In this document: piece by piece, positions 20,640-20,804 of the stretch
How positions within the stretch are numbered: the first letter of the stretch is position 1
How the letters are laid out: each line of letters opens with the position of its first letter
Source: Baffinella frigidus
Taxonomy: Eukaryota > Cryptophyceae > Cryptomonadales > Baffinellaceae
Direction: 5' to 3'
Length of the DNA stretch: 20,804 nucleotides
Assembly: GCA_026770585.1 (NCBI GenBank)
Contig: MU646494.1
Location: 356,843 to 377,646 of the forward strand
Translations under genes and position numbers: made by a program
Notes under the pieces: model-generated
Databases searched by the model: none
Seen by the model: only the letters and a program-made list of their open reading frames with translations
Told to the model about the DNA's origin: nothing

Positions 20640-20804
20640 CAGGTTCATCTCGGAAGATAACTGACTCAGTTCCTTTTCAACCGGAGGTTGAACAGGAGAA
20701 ATTAGCCGAGGCATAGTAAATTCAATAAGTCCTCCTCATAAATGAAAACGCTAATTAGGGAACTGATTCAGTTATCTTCCGAGATGAAATTGCTGCGTCG
20801 ACCC
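20640..20804. repeat. Direct and inverted copies of the exon 10 region
   Basis: 20640-20700 repeats 20246-20305 (GTTCATCTCGGAAGATAACT, then TTCCTTTTCAACCGGAGGTT). 20757-20804 is the reverse complement (AACTGATTCAGTTATCTTCC, GAGATGAAATTGCTGC). The window ends inside the inverted copy. Confidence 0.85.

Overview
The window looks like nuclear DNA of a photosynthetic eukaryote with a red-derived complex plastid (cryptophyte, haptophyte, ochrophyte or dinoflagellate; I cannot choose between them). The reasons are spliceosomal introns with CAG acceptors, abundant degenerate plant-type telomere-like repeats (CCCTAAA/CCCTCAA), several families of short foldback/TIR elements, and a predicted protein that starts with a signal peptide followed by an A|F cleavage site, the hallmark of bipartite plastid leaders in such algae. 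I saw no tRNA, rRNA, CRISPR array or bacterial-type operon.

Layout. (1) 1-1966, minus strand: the 5' part of a gene whose two joined exons read like an Agenet/Tudor-type SH3-like barrel. (2) 1967-6961: about 5 kb of mostly non-coding DNA with foldback elements, TIR elements, two G-rich telomere-like arrays and a dispersed CTAAAGGAC-type repeat family present in both orientations. (3) 6962 to the right end, plus strand: a lycopene beta-cyclase gene (LCYB, carotenoid biosynthesis, plastid). It is cut into at least eight exons of 60-403 nt, separated by 0.6-2.3 kb introns. Exons 1-8 splice into 320 uninterrupted codons, with the Rossmann dinucleotide-binding motif and the diagnostic WPNNYGVW motif in the right order and spacing. 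Exons 1-8 occupy 960 of 11,268 bp; introns are about 91%. The C-terminal part is not resolved and runs to or past the right edge.

The main discovery is the architecture of these genes. Seven of the eight LCYB exons, and one exon of the minus-strand gene, are accompanied by truncated copies of themselves inside the adjoining introns. Copies of the exon head with its acceptor lie upstream of the exon (five LCYB exons plus the minus-strand exon). Copies of the exon tail with its donor lie downstream (six LCYB exons plus the minus-strand exon). Introns appear to grow by tandem duplications that straddle splice sites, followed by satellite amplification, telomere-like repeat expansion and insertion of TIR elements. 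In intron 2 a decayed copy preserves the exon 2-exon 3 junction without an intron, which suggests the intron arose inside a continuous exon. C-rich telomere-like arrays directly abut several acceptors on the transcribed strand of both genes. A second theme is foldback elements that share a conserved inner inverted repeat but carry copy-specific outer arms that still pair with each other.
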